A stretch of DNA of 64,000 nt from Streptomyces spiroverticillatus (GCA_014650415.1 BMUX01000006.1:459092-523091), one strand, 5' to 3'; counted from the stretch's first letter, positions 45,944-54,825 are shown. Numbers and translations are program-made. The notes: generated from the letters alone by a model not told the origin.

Positions 45944-46918
45944 ATGACTTGGCTGGTAACTGGCGGCGCGGGATACATCGGTTCACACGTGGTAAAGGCT
46001 CTCGCCGACGGCGGGGAAAGCGTTGTGGTGCTGGACGACTTGAGTACGGGATCGGAGACACGGATTCCGTCCGGTGTTCCGCTGGAGCGCGGCTCGGTGC
46101 TCGACAGGGCGCTCCTGGACGACGTACTGAACAAGCACGGCGTCACCGGTGTGGTGCATATCGCCGCCAAGAAGCAGGTCGGCGAATCCGTGGAACAGCC
46201 GCTGTTCTACTACCGCGAGAACGTCGTCGGTCTCCAGACCGTTCTGGAGGCGTCCGCCGCCGCCGGAATCAAGCGCTTCGTCTTCTCCTCCTCCGCCGCC
46301 GTGTACGGAATGCCCGACGTCGACCTCGTCACCGAGGACACCCCCTGCCTCCCCATGAGCCCCTACGGCGAGACCAAGCTCGCCGGCGAATGGATGGTCC
46401 GGGCCGTCGGCCGTGCGCACGGCATGGCCACCGCCTGCATGCGCTACTTCAACGTCGCCGGAGCCGCCTCGCCCGAACTCGGCGACCCCGGCGTCTTCAA
46501 CCTCGTCCCCATGGTCTTCGAGCGCCTCGACGCGGGGAAGTCCCCGCTCATCTTCGGCGACGACTACCCCACCCCCGACGGCACCTGCGTCCGCGACTAC
46601 ATCCACGTCGCCGACATCGCCTCCGCGCACGTCGCCGCCGCCCGCAAACTCGTCACCGCCCCCGGCACCGACCTGGTGCTCAACATCGGCAAGGGCGAGG
46701 GTGTCTCCGTCGCCGAGATGATCGACGTCATCCGTGAGATCAGCGGCCACCAGGACCTCAAGGCCGAGGTCGCCCCGCGCCGCGCCGGAGACCCCGCCCG
46801 GGTCGTCGCCGCCGCCGACCGCATCCGTACCGAACTCGGCTGGGAAGCGAGCCACGACGTACGGGACATGGTCGAATCCGCCTGGGCGGGCTGGCGCCAC
46901 CGCCACCCGCAGGGCTGA
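45944..46918 (+). CDS. galE: UDP-glucose 4-epimerase
   Basis: Interconverts UDP-glucose and UDP-galactose. 324 residues, short-chain dehydrogenase fold: NAD-binding GGAGYIGSH at 7-15, FSSSAAVYG (catalytic Ser region), YGETK (YxxxK) and a C-terminal GWEASHDVRDMV. Placed at the end of the glycopolymer locus and divergent from it, it would supply UDP-galactose for a galactose-containing wall polymer, using UDP-glucose from galU at 28 kb (inference). Confidence 0.93.
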   Translation: MTWLVTGGAGYIGSHVVKALADGGESVVVLDDLSTGSETRIPSGVPLERGSVLDRALLDDVLNKHGVTGVVHIAAKKQVGESVEQPLFYYRENVVGLQTVLEASAAAGIKRFVFSSSAAVYGMPDVDLVTEDTPCLPMSPYGETKLAGEWMVRAVGRAHGMATACMRYFNVAGAASPELGDPGVFNLVPMVFERLDAGKSPLIFGDDYPTPDGTCVRDYIHVADIASAHVAAARKLVTAPGTDLVLNIGKGEGVSVAEMIDVIREISGHQDLKAEVAPRRAGDPARVVAAADRIRTELGWEASHDVRDMVESAWAGWRHRHPQG

Positions 46919-46940
46919 CCGCCCGCACACGCGCGACGTT

Positions 46941-46976
46941 GACGGCGGGTCCCGGAAGAGTCCGGGGCCCGCCGTC
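46941..46976 (+). terminator. Terminator after galE
   Basis: GACGGCGGGTCCCGGA-agag-TCCGGGGCCCGCCGTC, a 16-bp stem with one G-U pair, 22 bases after the stop. Confidence 0.85.
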
Positions 46977-47185
46977 GTCGCATCCGGGTCCTCCTGCCGC
47001 CGCATCCAGGACCCGCCGCCGTCACGTCCGGGGAGCGGAACCCCCGAGCACCGCACCACCCCCCTCACGTACATTGCGGGAAACCCGGCGGACCGGAGCA
47101 CCGGAGCCGCGGACACGGGAGAGAAGTGACCGCACCCGGCAACGGCGCGCGGCACGGCACACGCGAACCAAGGGGATGCACGCAC

Positions 47186-48337
47186 GTGGCAGGGGCAAGC
47201 GGACGACCGGTTCAGAACACCAGGCAGGGCGTCGGCGAGGCACGCAGAGTCGTCGTCAAGGTCGGCTCCTCGTCGCTGACCACCGCCGCGGGCGGACTCG
47301 ACGCCGACCGGGTGGACGCCCTCGTCGACGTACTGGCCGCCGCACGCGGCGGCGGCGCCCGCGAAATCGTCCTCGTCTCCTCCGGCGCCATCGCCGCGGG
47401 ACTCGCCCCCCTCGGCCTCAAGAAGCGGCCCAAGGACCTCGCCCGCCAGCAGGCCGCCGCCAGCGTCGGCCAGGGCCTCCTCGTCGCCCGCTACACCGCC
47501 TCCTTCGCCCGCTACGGCGTCCGCGTCGGCCAGGTCCTGCTCACCAGCACCGACACCAGCCGCCGCGCCCACTACCGCAACGCCTACCGCACCCTCGACC
47601 AGCTCCTGGCCATGGGCGCCCTGCCGGTCGTCAACGAGAACGACACCGTCGCCACGGACGAGATCCGCTTCGGCGACAACGACCGCCTCGCCGCCCTCGT
47701 CGCCCACCTCGTCCGCGCCGACCTGTTGGTCCTTCTCTCGGACGTCGACGGTCTGTACGACGGAGATCCGGCCAAGCCGCACACCTCCCGCATCGCCGAA
47801 GTCACCGGCCCCGGCGACATCGCGCACGTCCAGATCGGCAGCGCAGGAAAAGCGGGCGTCGGCACCGGCGGCATGGTCACCAAGGTCGAAGCCGCCCGCA
47901 TCGCCGCCGCCGCCGGCATCCCCGTCGTCCTCACCTCCGCCACCCACGCCGCCGACGCCCTCGCCGGACGCGACACCGGTACGTACTTCCACCGCACCGG
48001 CAGGCGCAGCGCCGACCGCCTCCTGTGGCTCGCACACGCCTCCACGCCGCAGGGCGCGCTCACCCTCGACGACGGCGCGGTACGAGCCGTCGTCGAGCGG
48101 CGCACGTCACTGCTGCCCGCCGGCATCGCAGCGGTCGAGGGCGAGTTCGGCGCGGGCGACCCCGTCGAACTCCGCGACAGCACCGGCCGCGCCGTCGCCC
48201 GCGGACTGGTCAACTTCGACGCGAAAGAACTTCCGCAACTTCTCGGCCGCTCCACCCGCGATCTCGCCAAGGAACTCGGACCTGCGTACGAACGCGAGGT
48301 CGTGCACCGCGACGACCTGGTACTGCTCCACAGCTGA
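47186..48337 (+). CDS. proB: Glutamate 5-kinase
   Basis: First step of proline synthesis. 383 residues: an amino-acid-kinase domain (VVVKVGSSSLTTAAGGLD; VSSGAIAAG; VNENDTVATDEIRFGDND; SAGKAGVGTGGMVTK) and a C-terminal PUA domain (about 290-375; GALTLDDGAV, LPAGIAAVEGEFGAGD). GTG 47186 (AAGGGGA nine bases upstream) is preferred to GTG 47126, which would add 20 unconserved residues. The proA partner is downstream after one small gene. Confidence 0.95.
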   Translation: MAGASGRPVQNTRQGVGEARRVVVKVGSSSLTTAAGGLDADRVDALVDVLAAARGGGAREIVLVSSGAIAAGLAPLGLKKRPKDLARQQAAASVGQGLLVARYTASFARYGVRVGQVLLTSTDTSRRAHYRNAYRTLDQLLAMGALPVVNENDTVATDEIRFGDNDRLAALVAHLVRADLLVLLSDVDGLYDGDPAKPHTSRIAEVTGPGDIAHVQIGSAGKAGVGTGGMVTKVEAARIAAAAGIPVVLTSATHAADALAGRDTGTYFHRTGRRSADRLLWLAHASTPQGALTLDDGAVRAVVERRTSLLPAGIAAVEGEFGAGDPVELRDSTGRAVARGLVNFDAKELPQLLGRSTRDLAKELGPAYEREVVHRDDLVLLHS

Positions 48338-48670
48338 AGGCACCGCAAACACACCCGCACGCTCTTCGTGGTGCACACCGGGCGTCCACGAAACGGCCGA
48401 AAGTCCAGCCTCCCGGTGGAGACCTTCGGGAAAACCGCCCGCAACCGGCCCCGGACTGGTCAACTTTGTTGCGGGGGTACAGCACACAAACGCATCAGGA
48501 GGCCGCCGGTGAGACGAGCGCGCCCGGGGGCGCCGCCCCGAGGGACAGCCGAGCGAGCCCTGACGAGCGTCGGGGCGGGCGCCGACTTCGACGACGGCGG
48601 CGACACCCGCGAAGGCCGGGAGACCGAGCCCGAGCGGCAGACCCGACCTGCCCGGCGACAGGACCCCGAG
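48338..48670 (+). other. 333-bp gap between proB and the small conserved gene
   Basis: No gene, RNA or strong hairpin recognised. It is Arg/Pro-coding-biased filler in the reading frame of the next gene but without conserved sequence. AGGA at 48659-48662 is the ribosome site for GTG 48671. Confidence 0.4.
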
Positions 48671-49012
48671 GTGTCACGCCTCTGGTACATCACCCTCAGC
48701 GTCTCCGGCGCGGAGACCCCGCTCGCCGAGGTCAGACGCGGCCTGGAGCAGCTCGCGCACGACCACCCCTTCCTGCTCACCAGCCGTTACGCCGGCGACC
48801 ATGCGGAAATCCGCTACTGGGAAGAGGCCCGCGACCTGCACGACGCGGCCGCCGTCGCGCTGCGCCTGTGGGGCGAACACCGCTCCACCGCGAAACTGCC
48901 GCCCTGGGAGATCGTCGGCCTCGAAGTCATCGACCGCCACACCTACCACCAGCGCGTCGCCGAGGGCTACGGCCCGCCCCCGGCGGCCCCGGTGGGCGTC
49001 CACCCGTACTGA
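48671..49012 (+). CDS. Small conserved actinobacterial protein of unknown function
   Basis: 113 residues starting VSRLWYITLSVSGAETPL. It is compact alpha/beta with no membrane segment or cysteines and ends GPPPAAPVGVHPY. I recall it as conserved between proB and proA in Streptomyces. GTG 48671 is chosen since sequence before it is Arg/Pro-rich and unconserved-looking, with AGGA eight bases upstream. No motif tells the function; location hints at a proline-pathway or stress role but nothing more. Confidence 0.75.
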   Translation: MSRLWYITLSVSGAETPLAEVRRGLEQLAHDHPFLLTSRYAGDHAEIRYWEEARDLHDAAAVALRLWGEHRSTAKLPPWEIVGLEVIDRHTYHQRVAEGYGPPPAAPVGVHPY

Positions 49013-49023
49013 CAACGTTCCCG

Positions 49024-49099
49024 TCGCCCCCTTGCCCGCCCGCTCCACCCTCTTGGGGCGGCCCCGTCGCCCAAGGGGGCTACGGGGGCAAGGGGGCGA
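49024..49099 (+). terminator. Nested long hairpin between the small gene and proA
   Basis: TCGCCCCCTTGCCC (49024-49037) pairs perfectly with GGGCAAGGGGGCGA (49086-49099), enclosing a second hairpin (CTTGGGGCG...CGCCCAAG). This could end the proB-side transcript and isolate proA, which has its own -10-like box. Confidence 0.6.
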
Positions 49100-49245
49100 C
49101 CCTCTCGCTCCCGGCCCACCGGGACGCCTTCCGGCCCGCCCCGACACCGGCGGGCCCCCAAGGAGCCGTGTCCCGCCCCCGTACCCCACCCGTCTCGCCC
49201 GTCTCGGAGTCCGAAACACCCTCCAAACGCCCCGCAGCACAGGAT

Positions 49246-49251
49246 TACGCT
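49246..49251 (+). promoter_or_regulatory. Putative -10 box for leaderless proA mRNA
   Basis: TACGCT, six bases (GCCCCC), then ATG 49258. The nearest AGGA is 13 bases from the start, too far for a normal ribosome site. Confidence 0.5.
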
Positions 49252-49257
49252 GCCCCC

Positions 49258-50541
49258 ATGACCCAGCACCGCGCCCCCGCCGACCTCTCCCCGGTCCTCA
49301 CCGCCGCCACCCGCGCCCGCGAGGCCGCAGCCACGCTGGCCCCGCTGCCGCGCGCGGCCAAGGACGCAGCCCTCCTGGCGGTCGCCGACGCCCTGCTCAC
49401 CCGCACCCAGGAGATCGTCGAGGCCAACGCCGAGGACGTGGCGCGCGCCCGCACCGCGGGCACCGCCGAATCCGTGGTCGACCGGCTCACCCTCACCCCC
49501 GAGCGGGTGCACGCCATCGCCTCCGACGTGCGCGACGTGGCGGCCCTGCCGGACCCGGTCGGCGAAGTGGTGCGCGGCTCCACCCTCCCCAACGGCATCG
49601 ACCTGCGGCAGGTGCGCGTCCCCCTCGGCGTCGTCGGCATCATCTACGAGGCGCGCCCCAACGTCACCGTCGACGCCGCCGCCCTGTGCCTGAAGTCCGG
49701 CAACGCCGTACTGCTGCGCGGCTCCTCCTCCGCATACACCTCCAACACCGCACTGGTGGGTGTCGTACGGGACGCCCTCGCCGAAGCCGGACTGCCCGCC
49801 GACGCGGTGCAACTCGTACCGGGGGAGTCCCGTGACTCCGTACGCGAACTGATGCGCGCCCGGGGCCTGGTCGACGTGCTCATCCCGCGCGGCGGCGCCT
49901 CCCTCATCCGCACTGTCGTCGAGGAGTCCACCGTCCCGGTCATCGAGACCGGCACCGGCAACTGCCACGTCTACGTCGACGCACAGGCCGACCTCGACAC
50001 CGCGGTCGACGTCCTCATCAACTCCAAGGCGCACCGCGTCAGCGTCTGCAACGCCGCCGAGACGCTCCTCGTGCACAAGGACATCGCCGACACCTTCCTG
50101 CCGCGCGCCCTGGACGCCCTCGCCGACGCCGGCGTCACCGTGCACGCCGACGCCGCTGTGCTCGCGCAGGCGGAGGGGACGAAGGCCACCGTCGTACCGG
50201 CCGTCGAGGCCGACTGGGAGACCGAGTACCTGTCGTACGACATCGCGGCCGCCGTGGTGGACTCCCTGGACGACGCCGTTGCGCACATCCGGCGCTGGTC
50301 CTCGGGCCACACCGAGGCGATCGTCACCACCTCGCAGGGTGCCGCCCGCCGCTTCACGCAGCTCGTCGACTCCACGACGGTCACGGTGAACGCCTCGACC
50401 CGGTTCACCGACGGCGGCCAGTTCGGCTTCGGCGCCGAAATCGGCATCTCCACGCAGAAGTTGCACGCGCGCGGACCGATGGGGCTCCCGGAACTGACGT
50501 CCACGAAGTACATCGTCACCGGCGACGGCCACATCCGCTGA
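49258..50541 (+). CDS. proA: Gamma-glutamyl phosphate reductase
   Basis: Second step of proline synthesis. 427 residues of aldehyde-dehydrogenase fold with GVVGIIYEARPNVTVDAAAL, LLRGSSSAYTSN, IPRGGASLI and the catalytic cysteine C264 in VCNAAET. The C-terminal TDGGQFGFGAEIGIST is diagnostic. ATG 49258 gives the standard start (MTQHRAPADLSPV). Confidence 0.96.
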   Translation: MTQHRAPADLSPVLTAATRAREAAATLAPLPRAAKDAALLAVADALLTRTQEIVEANAEDVARARTAGTAESVVDRLTLTPERVHAIASDVRDVAALPDPVGEVVRGSTLPNGIDLRQVRVPLGVVGIIYEARPNVTVDAAALCLKSGNAVLLRGSSSAYTSNTALVGVVRDALAEAGLPADAVQLVPGESRDSVRELMRARGLVDVLIPRGGASLIRTVVEESTVPVIETGTGNCHVYVDAQADLDTAVDVLINSKAHRVSVCNAAETLLVHKDIADTFLPRALDALADAGVTVHADAAVLAQAEGTKATVVPAVEADWETEYLSYDIAAAVVDSLDDAVAHIRRWSSGHTEAIVTTSQGAARRFTQLVDSTTVTVNASTRFTDGGQFGFGAEIGISTQKLHARGPMGLPELTSTKYIVTGDGHIR

Positions 50542-50617
50542 CACTGTCGCGCGCGCTTCCTCGCACTGTTGCGTACGTTCCCTCGCACCGTTGCGCGCAT
50601 CTCCTCGCTCCGTTGCG
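50537..50617. repeat. 22-bp tandem repeats at the end of proA
   Basis: CCTCGCACTGTTGCG (50559), CCTCGCACCGTTGCG (50581) and CCTCGCTCCGTTGCG (50603) are spaced exactly 22 bp. A fourth, weaker copy at 50537 overlaps the proA stop codon. Confidence 0.75.
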
Positions 50618-50688
50618 TCCGCGCCCCCGCGTCGTCGAACTCCCCTGCCTCCTCCGTCCGTTCTCTGCCCAAAACGACCGCCCGGGTC

Positions 50689-50694
50689 TACGCT
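50689..50694 (+). promoter_or_regulatory. Putative -10 box for a leaderless mRNA of the 50701 gene
   Basis: TACGCT, six bases (GAACGA), then GTG 50701. Same box and spacing as at proA, 1.4 kb upstream. Confidence 0.5.
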
Positions 50695-50700
50695 GAACGA

Positions 50701-51294
50701 GTGCCGGACGACGTGGAGGGCAAGCCGTTCTCGGATGGCTGGGAACCCGACGACGACCGCGGGGGCGCGGACGAGGACTTCGCCTCCGTGGTATTCGACG
50801 AGGACTTCGTCAAAGCCGCCGAATTTCATGAACCGAGTGCGGTGGAGCGCCTGTTGGCCGCCGCGGAAGCGCGCGCGGAGGCGGACGCCGCCCGCGCCTG
50901 GGCGGGCCGCGTGCCGCCCGACGACGACCCCGCGTACGAGTCGCGCGAATCCGTGCCGTACGGCGACACGGGCGGCGGCTACGATCGCTACGGCAACCCC
51001 GCCTTCCCCGGCCCCTACGGACCGTACGGCGGGGCCCTGCGCCCGTACCGCAACTCCTCGCGCTGGCACCGGCCCGTCGCCTGGGTGCTCGCCCTGCTCA
51101 TGGGCATCGGCATGGTGGCCTTCGCCTTCGCCGCCGTCTACCGGGGAGCCTCCGGCAGCCGGGACGGACAGGTGCCCGCGCCCGCATCCACCAGTGGCGT
51201 CGACACCACGCTCCCGGCGGTCCCCGGCAACGCCCCCTCGGCGTCGGCGGAATACACGGCTCCGGCCGTTTCCGCCCAACCCCGCACGCCCTGA
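50701..51294 (+). CDS. Single-pass membrane protein with SVVFDExFVxAA motif (A)
   Basis: 197 residues: an acidic N-terminus containing ASVVFDEDFVKAAEFHEPSAVERLL, a Gly/Tyr/Pro-rich stretch (FPGPYGPYGG), one membrane helix at about 126-146 (VAWVLALLMGIGMVAFAFAAVY) and a short Ala/Pro/Thr outer tail. The N-terminal motif is shared with the next gene (51461), making the two a paralogous pair. No catalytic residues are seen. Function unknown; co-location with wall-synthesis genes suggests an envelope role. Confidence 0.78.
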   Translation: MPDDVEGKPFSDGWEPDDDRGGADEDFASVVFDEDFVKAAEFHEPSAVERLLAAAEARAEADAARAWAGRVPPDDDPAYESRESVPYGDTGGGYDRYGNPAFPGPYGPYGGALRPYRNSSRWHRPVAWVLALLMGIGMVAFAFAAVYRGASGSRDGQVPAPASTSGVDTTLPAVPGNAPSASAEYTAPAVSAQPRTP

Positions 51295-51460
51295 ATCCAC
51301 CGGAACCGAAGAATCCCTCGGCAAACCTTCAACACCGCTCAAAATGACGGAAGTTCCGCCGAAATTCTGTCGTACCGCGGCGTTTACCTTCGCTTCTCGC
51401 GACCTACTCTGAAAGGGAGACTCTCTCCCCACCGCAGGGCTCAGCGCTCAGGGAGAAGCG

Positions 51461-52645
51461 ATGGCAGGTCGATCGGACCCGCCCGAGGGCACCCCGCCCG
51501 AGGGCTTCCCCAACAGTGGTGACGACGACTACCGGTCCGTCGTATTCGACGAATCGTTTGTCCGCGCCGCCCGACTCCAGGAGTACTCCGCGACGGAACG
51601 GGCGGCCGACCATGCCCCCGCCGTCAGGACGCTCCCGCCCCCAGCACCGGCGCCGGCCGCACGCACCGGACGCACCCAGGTGCTTCTCCTCGTGCTGCTC
51701 GTCGTCCTCGCCTTCGCCACCGCCGTCTACATGGGCGTACGCACCCCTGCGCAGCCCACGTCCGACCACCATCCCGAAGCCCTGCACGCCACTGTCGTAC
51801 CGCTCGCTCCCACCGGCCCGGTGCCCGGCGGCAAACCTGCCGAACTCTTCCTGCACAGCCCCGCCGCCCAGTTCCGCACCGGTGCCGAAGGTGTCCAACT
51901 GCCCGTCCCCAGGGGCACGCAGCACTTCTCCGAGAGCCAGGTGCAGGCCGCCCTCACCATCGCCAAGGACTACCTGGTGCAGTCCTCCCTCGACCCCAGG
52001 GTCCTCACGGGCCGCGAAGTCCGCGCGGTGCGCCTCCTGCTGGACCCCGATCAGCAGAACCAGTTCGACGCCGCCTTCGAGACTCCCGCGAAAGCCGGTG
52101 CGGAGGCCTCCGGGTGGCTGGTGCGCTTCGACCCCGAGAAGGTGGCCCTCGCCGGTGCCGCGCGCGCCAACGGCACCCTGCGCGCCGTCGAACTCGGACC
52201 CGACCTCCTCGACGTCACCAGCGACCACACCTTCGTCTACCCGCTGCGGCCCGCCACCGCGAAGGGCACCGCCCGCGCCGACGCGGCCTCGCTGTTCACC
52301 GTCCGCAGGGAACTCCACTTCCGGTACGACGCCGAGGACCTGCGCCGGCATCGTGCGGAACTCCTCACCGCCACCGCCCTCGCCGGCCCGCAGGCCTGCG
52401 GCGCCCCGGGGGCGGCAGAGTCCTGGCAGCCCCTCCTGGCGGGCCTGCGGGCCCCGGAGCCGGGAAAACCCGCGGCAGGCGCCCCTGCGGCCGCCACAGG
52501 GTCTCCCACGGCCCCGGCGAGCGCTTCCACGGCCCCCTCGGCCGACCCGGCGGGCATCGACCCGTACGCCACGGGGGCCGCGACCGGAACGCTCTGCGGC
52601 ACTCTCTCCGCCGCCGCGCAACCGACCGGACCCCCGTCGCGCTGA
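51461..52645 (+). CDS. Single-pass membrane protein with SVVFDExFVxAA motif (B) and large outer domain
   Basis: 394 residues. The N-terminus carries YRSVVFDESFVRAARLQEYSATER, paralogous to the preceding gene. A membrane helix lies at about 70-90 (VLLLVLLVVLAFATAVYMGV), then an outer domain (about 120-320; GVQLPVPRGTQHFSESQVQAAL, VRFDPEKVAL, FRYDAEDLRRHR) followed by a Pro/Ala/Thr tail with a possible disulphide (ACGAPG and LCGTLSAA). GGGAGAAGCG precedes the ATG, and TACTCT near 51405 may be its -10. Its stop lies two bases from the stop of the convergent protease gene. Unknown function. Confidence 0.8.
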   Translation: MAGRSDPPEGTPPEGFPNSGDDDYRSVVFDESFVRAARLQEYSATERAADHAPAVRTLPPPAPAPAARTGRTQVLLLVLLVVLAFATAVYMGVRTPAQPTSDHHPEALHATVVPLAPTGPVPGGKPAELFLHSPAAQFRTGAEGVQLPVPRGTQHFSESQVQAALTIAKDYLVQSSLDPRVLTGREVRAVRLLLDPDQQNQFDAAFETPAKAGAEASGWLVRFDPEKVALAGAARANGTLRAVELGPDLLDVTSDHTFVYPLRPATAKGTARADAASLFTVRRELHFRYDAEDLRRHRAELLTATALAGPQACGAPGAAESWQPLLAGLRAPEPGKPAAGAPAAATGSPTAPASASTAPSADPAGIDPYATGAATGTLCGTLSAAAQPTGPPSR

Positions 52646-52647
52646 AA

Positions 52648-53745
52648 TCAGGCCCCTGAGCCGTTCTCCCCGGAACCGCCCCGGCCCGATCCGCCGGTGA
52701 ACTTGTCCCGCAGCTTGCCGCCGAGGTCGCCCGCACCGCCCGCGATGTCGCCGACCAGCTTCATCAGCGGGTCCTTGCTGGTCTTCACGGTGTCCGCGTA
52801 GTGGGCCGCGGACTCCTTGAAGGAGTCCGTCACCGAGGTGTCCTTGTCCTCGTCCCGCCGCGGGTAGTGGCCGTCCATGATCCGCTGGTACTCGCGGCTC
52901 TCGGACCACTTCTGCAGCTCCGCCGCACGCACCGTGGTGAACGGGTGCGAACGCGGCAGCACGTTCAGGATCTTCAGGACGGAGTCGCGCAGGTCGCCGC
53001 CCGCCTCGTACTCCTCCGCCTGCTTGAGGAACGCGTCCACGTTCATCTCGTGCAGGTGGTTGCCGCCCGCTATCTTCATCAGCCCGCGCATGGACGCCTG
53101 GAGGTCCTGGCCCACCAGCAGCCCGGCCCGGTCCGCCGACAGCTCCGACTTGCGGAACCACTCACGCAGCGCCGTGATGATCGCCATGATCGCGATGTTG
53201 CCCAGCGGAATCCACGCCACCTTCAGCGCCAGACTCGTCAGGAACAGCAGGATCGTCCGGTACACCGAGTGCCCGGACAGCGCGTGACCCACCTCGTGGC
53301 CGACGACGGCCCGCATCTCCTCCTCGTCGAGGAGCTCCACCAGACCCGTCGTCACTACGATGATCGGCTCGTCGAGACCGATGCACATCGCGTTCGGCTT
53401 CGGGTCCTGCGTCACGTACATCGCCGGAACCTTCTCCAGGTCCAGGATGTAACAGGCGTCCCGCAGCATCGAGTTGAGGTGCGCGAACTGCTCGTCGCTC
53501 ACCCGCACCGAGTCCGACAGGAACAGCAGCCGCAGGCTCCGCTCCGGCAGCAGCCCGCTCAGCGCCTTGAACACCGTGTCGAAACCGCTCAGCTTGCGCA
53601 GCGCCACCAGTGCGGACCGGTCCGCCGGGTGCTCGTACGCCCGCGAAGAGATTCCGGGGAACCGCCGGCGCTGGCGGCCCGGCAGGTTCTCGTGCCCGCC
53701 GTCCTCCCCGTTGCCCCGCCCCTGCTCGTGATTGCCGTCTGTCAT
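52648..53745 (-). CDS. M48-family membrane metalloprotease
   Basis: 365 residues. The zinc motif HEVGH (His150, Glu151, His154) is followed by GHSVYRT and a hydrophobic segment, and ELSADRAG provides the third ligand. This is the HtpX/Ste24-like M48 arrangement. An N-terminal Gly/Arg-rich stretch precedes the domain, and the C-terminus is Gly/Ser-rich (GGSGRGGSGENG). No N-terminal membrane helix is obvious; the helices lie after the active site (about 165-190). It probably cleaves membrane proteins under stress. ATG 53745 follows AGGGG on the minus strand. Confidence 0.9.
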   Translation of the reverse strand: MTDGNHEQGRGNGEDGGHENLPGRQRRRFPGISSRAYEHPADRSALVALRKLSGFDTVFKALSGLLPERSLRLLFLSDSVRVSDEQFAHLNSMLRDACYILDLEKVPAMYVTQDPKPNAMCIGLDEPIIVVTTGLVELLDEEEMRAVVGHEVGHALSGHSVYRTILLFLTSLALKVAWIPLGNIAIMAIITALREWFRKSELSADRAGLLVGQDLQASMRGLMKIAGGNHLHEMNVDAFLKQAEEYEAGGDLRDSVLKILNVLPRSHPFTTVRAAELQKWSESREYQRIMDGHYPRRDEDKDTSVTDSFKESAAHYADTVKTSKDPLMKLVGDIAGGAGDLGGKLRDKFTGGSGRGGSGENGSGA

Positions 53746-53965
53746 GAATGACCCCTGCTCTCGTACGAGACATGTCCCGTCCCCCGGACGGCCCCAGCCT
53801 AGAGGGGTGCGTCGGAGGCCCTCTCCTAGCTGACGCGACCCCGCCCGGACCGGTTGCCCGGGGGCCGATATCCGCTCAACGCCTGAGTCGACGTGAGCGT
53901 GCCCGCTCCCGGCGCATACGATGTTGCCGAAGTCTCCCCTCCGTCTCCCGATAGGTCCGCCGAAG

Positions 53966-54133
53966 ATGAGCCTCCACCAGACCGCAGCCCAGCTCGTGAC
54001 CCTCGCCTCCGGCGAAGCCGGCGAGCACGTCGACCAGCACGCCTCCCTCAGCCCCCTCGTCACCGGCGGCGGCGCCTTCATCGCGCTGATGCTGCTGCTG
54101 TGGATCACCACCCGCTTCAACCGGGACCGCTGA
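53966..54133 (+). CDS. 55-residue single-pass membrane protein
   Basis: MSLHQTAAQLVTLASG opens a short polar domain, followed by one helix (VTGGGAFIALMLLLWITT) and a basic end (RFNRDR). Small proteins of this kind are commonly seen upstream of nadD in Streptomyces. TACGAT near 53918 may be the -10 of a short-leader transcript. Unknown role. Confidence 0.7.
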   Translation: MSLHQTAAQLVTLASGEAGEHVDQHASLSPLVTGGGAFIALMLLLWITTRFNRDR

Positions 54134-54183
54134 ACCGGACCGGGGGACCGGGCCGGGAACACGGGCCAGTAGGGTCTGCACGC

Positions 54184-54825
54184 ATGGGAGAGCAGGTAAC
54201 GCCTACCGGTCCGGCCGGTGGCAGCAGCGCGGACGGCACGGGCAAGCGCCGCATCGGCGTCATGGGCGGCACGTTCGACCCGATCCACCACGGCCACCTG
54301 GTGGCCGCCAGTGAGGTGGCCGCACTGTTCCACCTCGACGAGGTGGTGTTCGTACCGACCGGACAGCCGTGGCAGAAGAGCCACAAACTGGTCACCCCCG
54401 CCGAGGACCGCTACCTGATGACGGTCATCGCGACCGCGTCCAACCCGCAGTTCTCCGTCAGCCGCATCGACATCGACCGCGGCGGCCCCACGTACACCAT
54501 CGACACCCTCCGGGACCTGCGCTCCCTCAACGCGGACGCCGACCTGTTCTTCATCACCGGCGCCGACGCCCTCTCGCAGATCCTCACCTGGCGCGACGCG
54601 GAGGAACTCTTCGCCCTCGCACACTTCATCGGCGTCACCCGTCCCGGACACGACCTGACCTCCGACGGGCTGCCCGAAGGCGGTGTGTCCCTGGTGGAGG
54701 TGCCCGCCCTGGCGATCTCCTCGACGGACTGCCGCGCGCGCGTACGCGGCGGCGACCCGGTCTGGTACCTGGTGCCCGACGGCGTGGTCCGCTACATCGA
54801 CAAGCGCGAGCTGTACCGGGACTGA
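54184..54825 (+). CDS. nadD: Nicotinate-nucleotide adenylyltransferase
   Basis: Makes nicotinic acid adenine dinucleotide in NAD synthesis. 213 residues with GVMGGTFDPIHHGHLV at about 25-40 (nucleotidyltransferase signature) and ISSTDCRARV near 178. The ATG at 54184 lies eight bases after TAGGGT, so the leader is very short or absent. The LCP gene follows 41 bp later. Confidence 0.95.
   Translation: MGEQVTPTGPAGGSSADGTGKRRIGVMGGTFDPIHHGHLVAASEVAALFHLDEVVFVPTGQPWQKSHKLVTPAEDRYLMTVIATASNPQFSVSRIDIDRGGPTYTIDTLRDLRSLNADADLFFITGADALSQILTWRDAEELFALAHFIGVTRPGHDLTSDGLPEGGVSLVEVPALAISSTDCRARVRGGDPVWYLVPDGVVRYIDKRELYRD

Noticed and set aside
46939..50541. Reading proA as a 1200-residue protein fused to upstream sequence
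   Set aside because: The upstream part is Arg/Pro-rich shadow of proB. Conserved ProA starts at 49258 with a -10-like box just before it.
50537..50617. CRISPR-like array after proA
   Set aside because: Units are contiguous 22-bp tandem repeats without spacers, and no cas genes are present. No CRISPR array was seen anywhere in the window.
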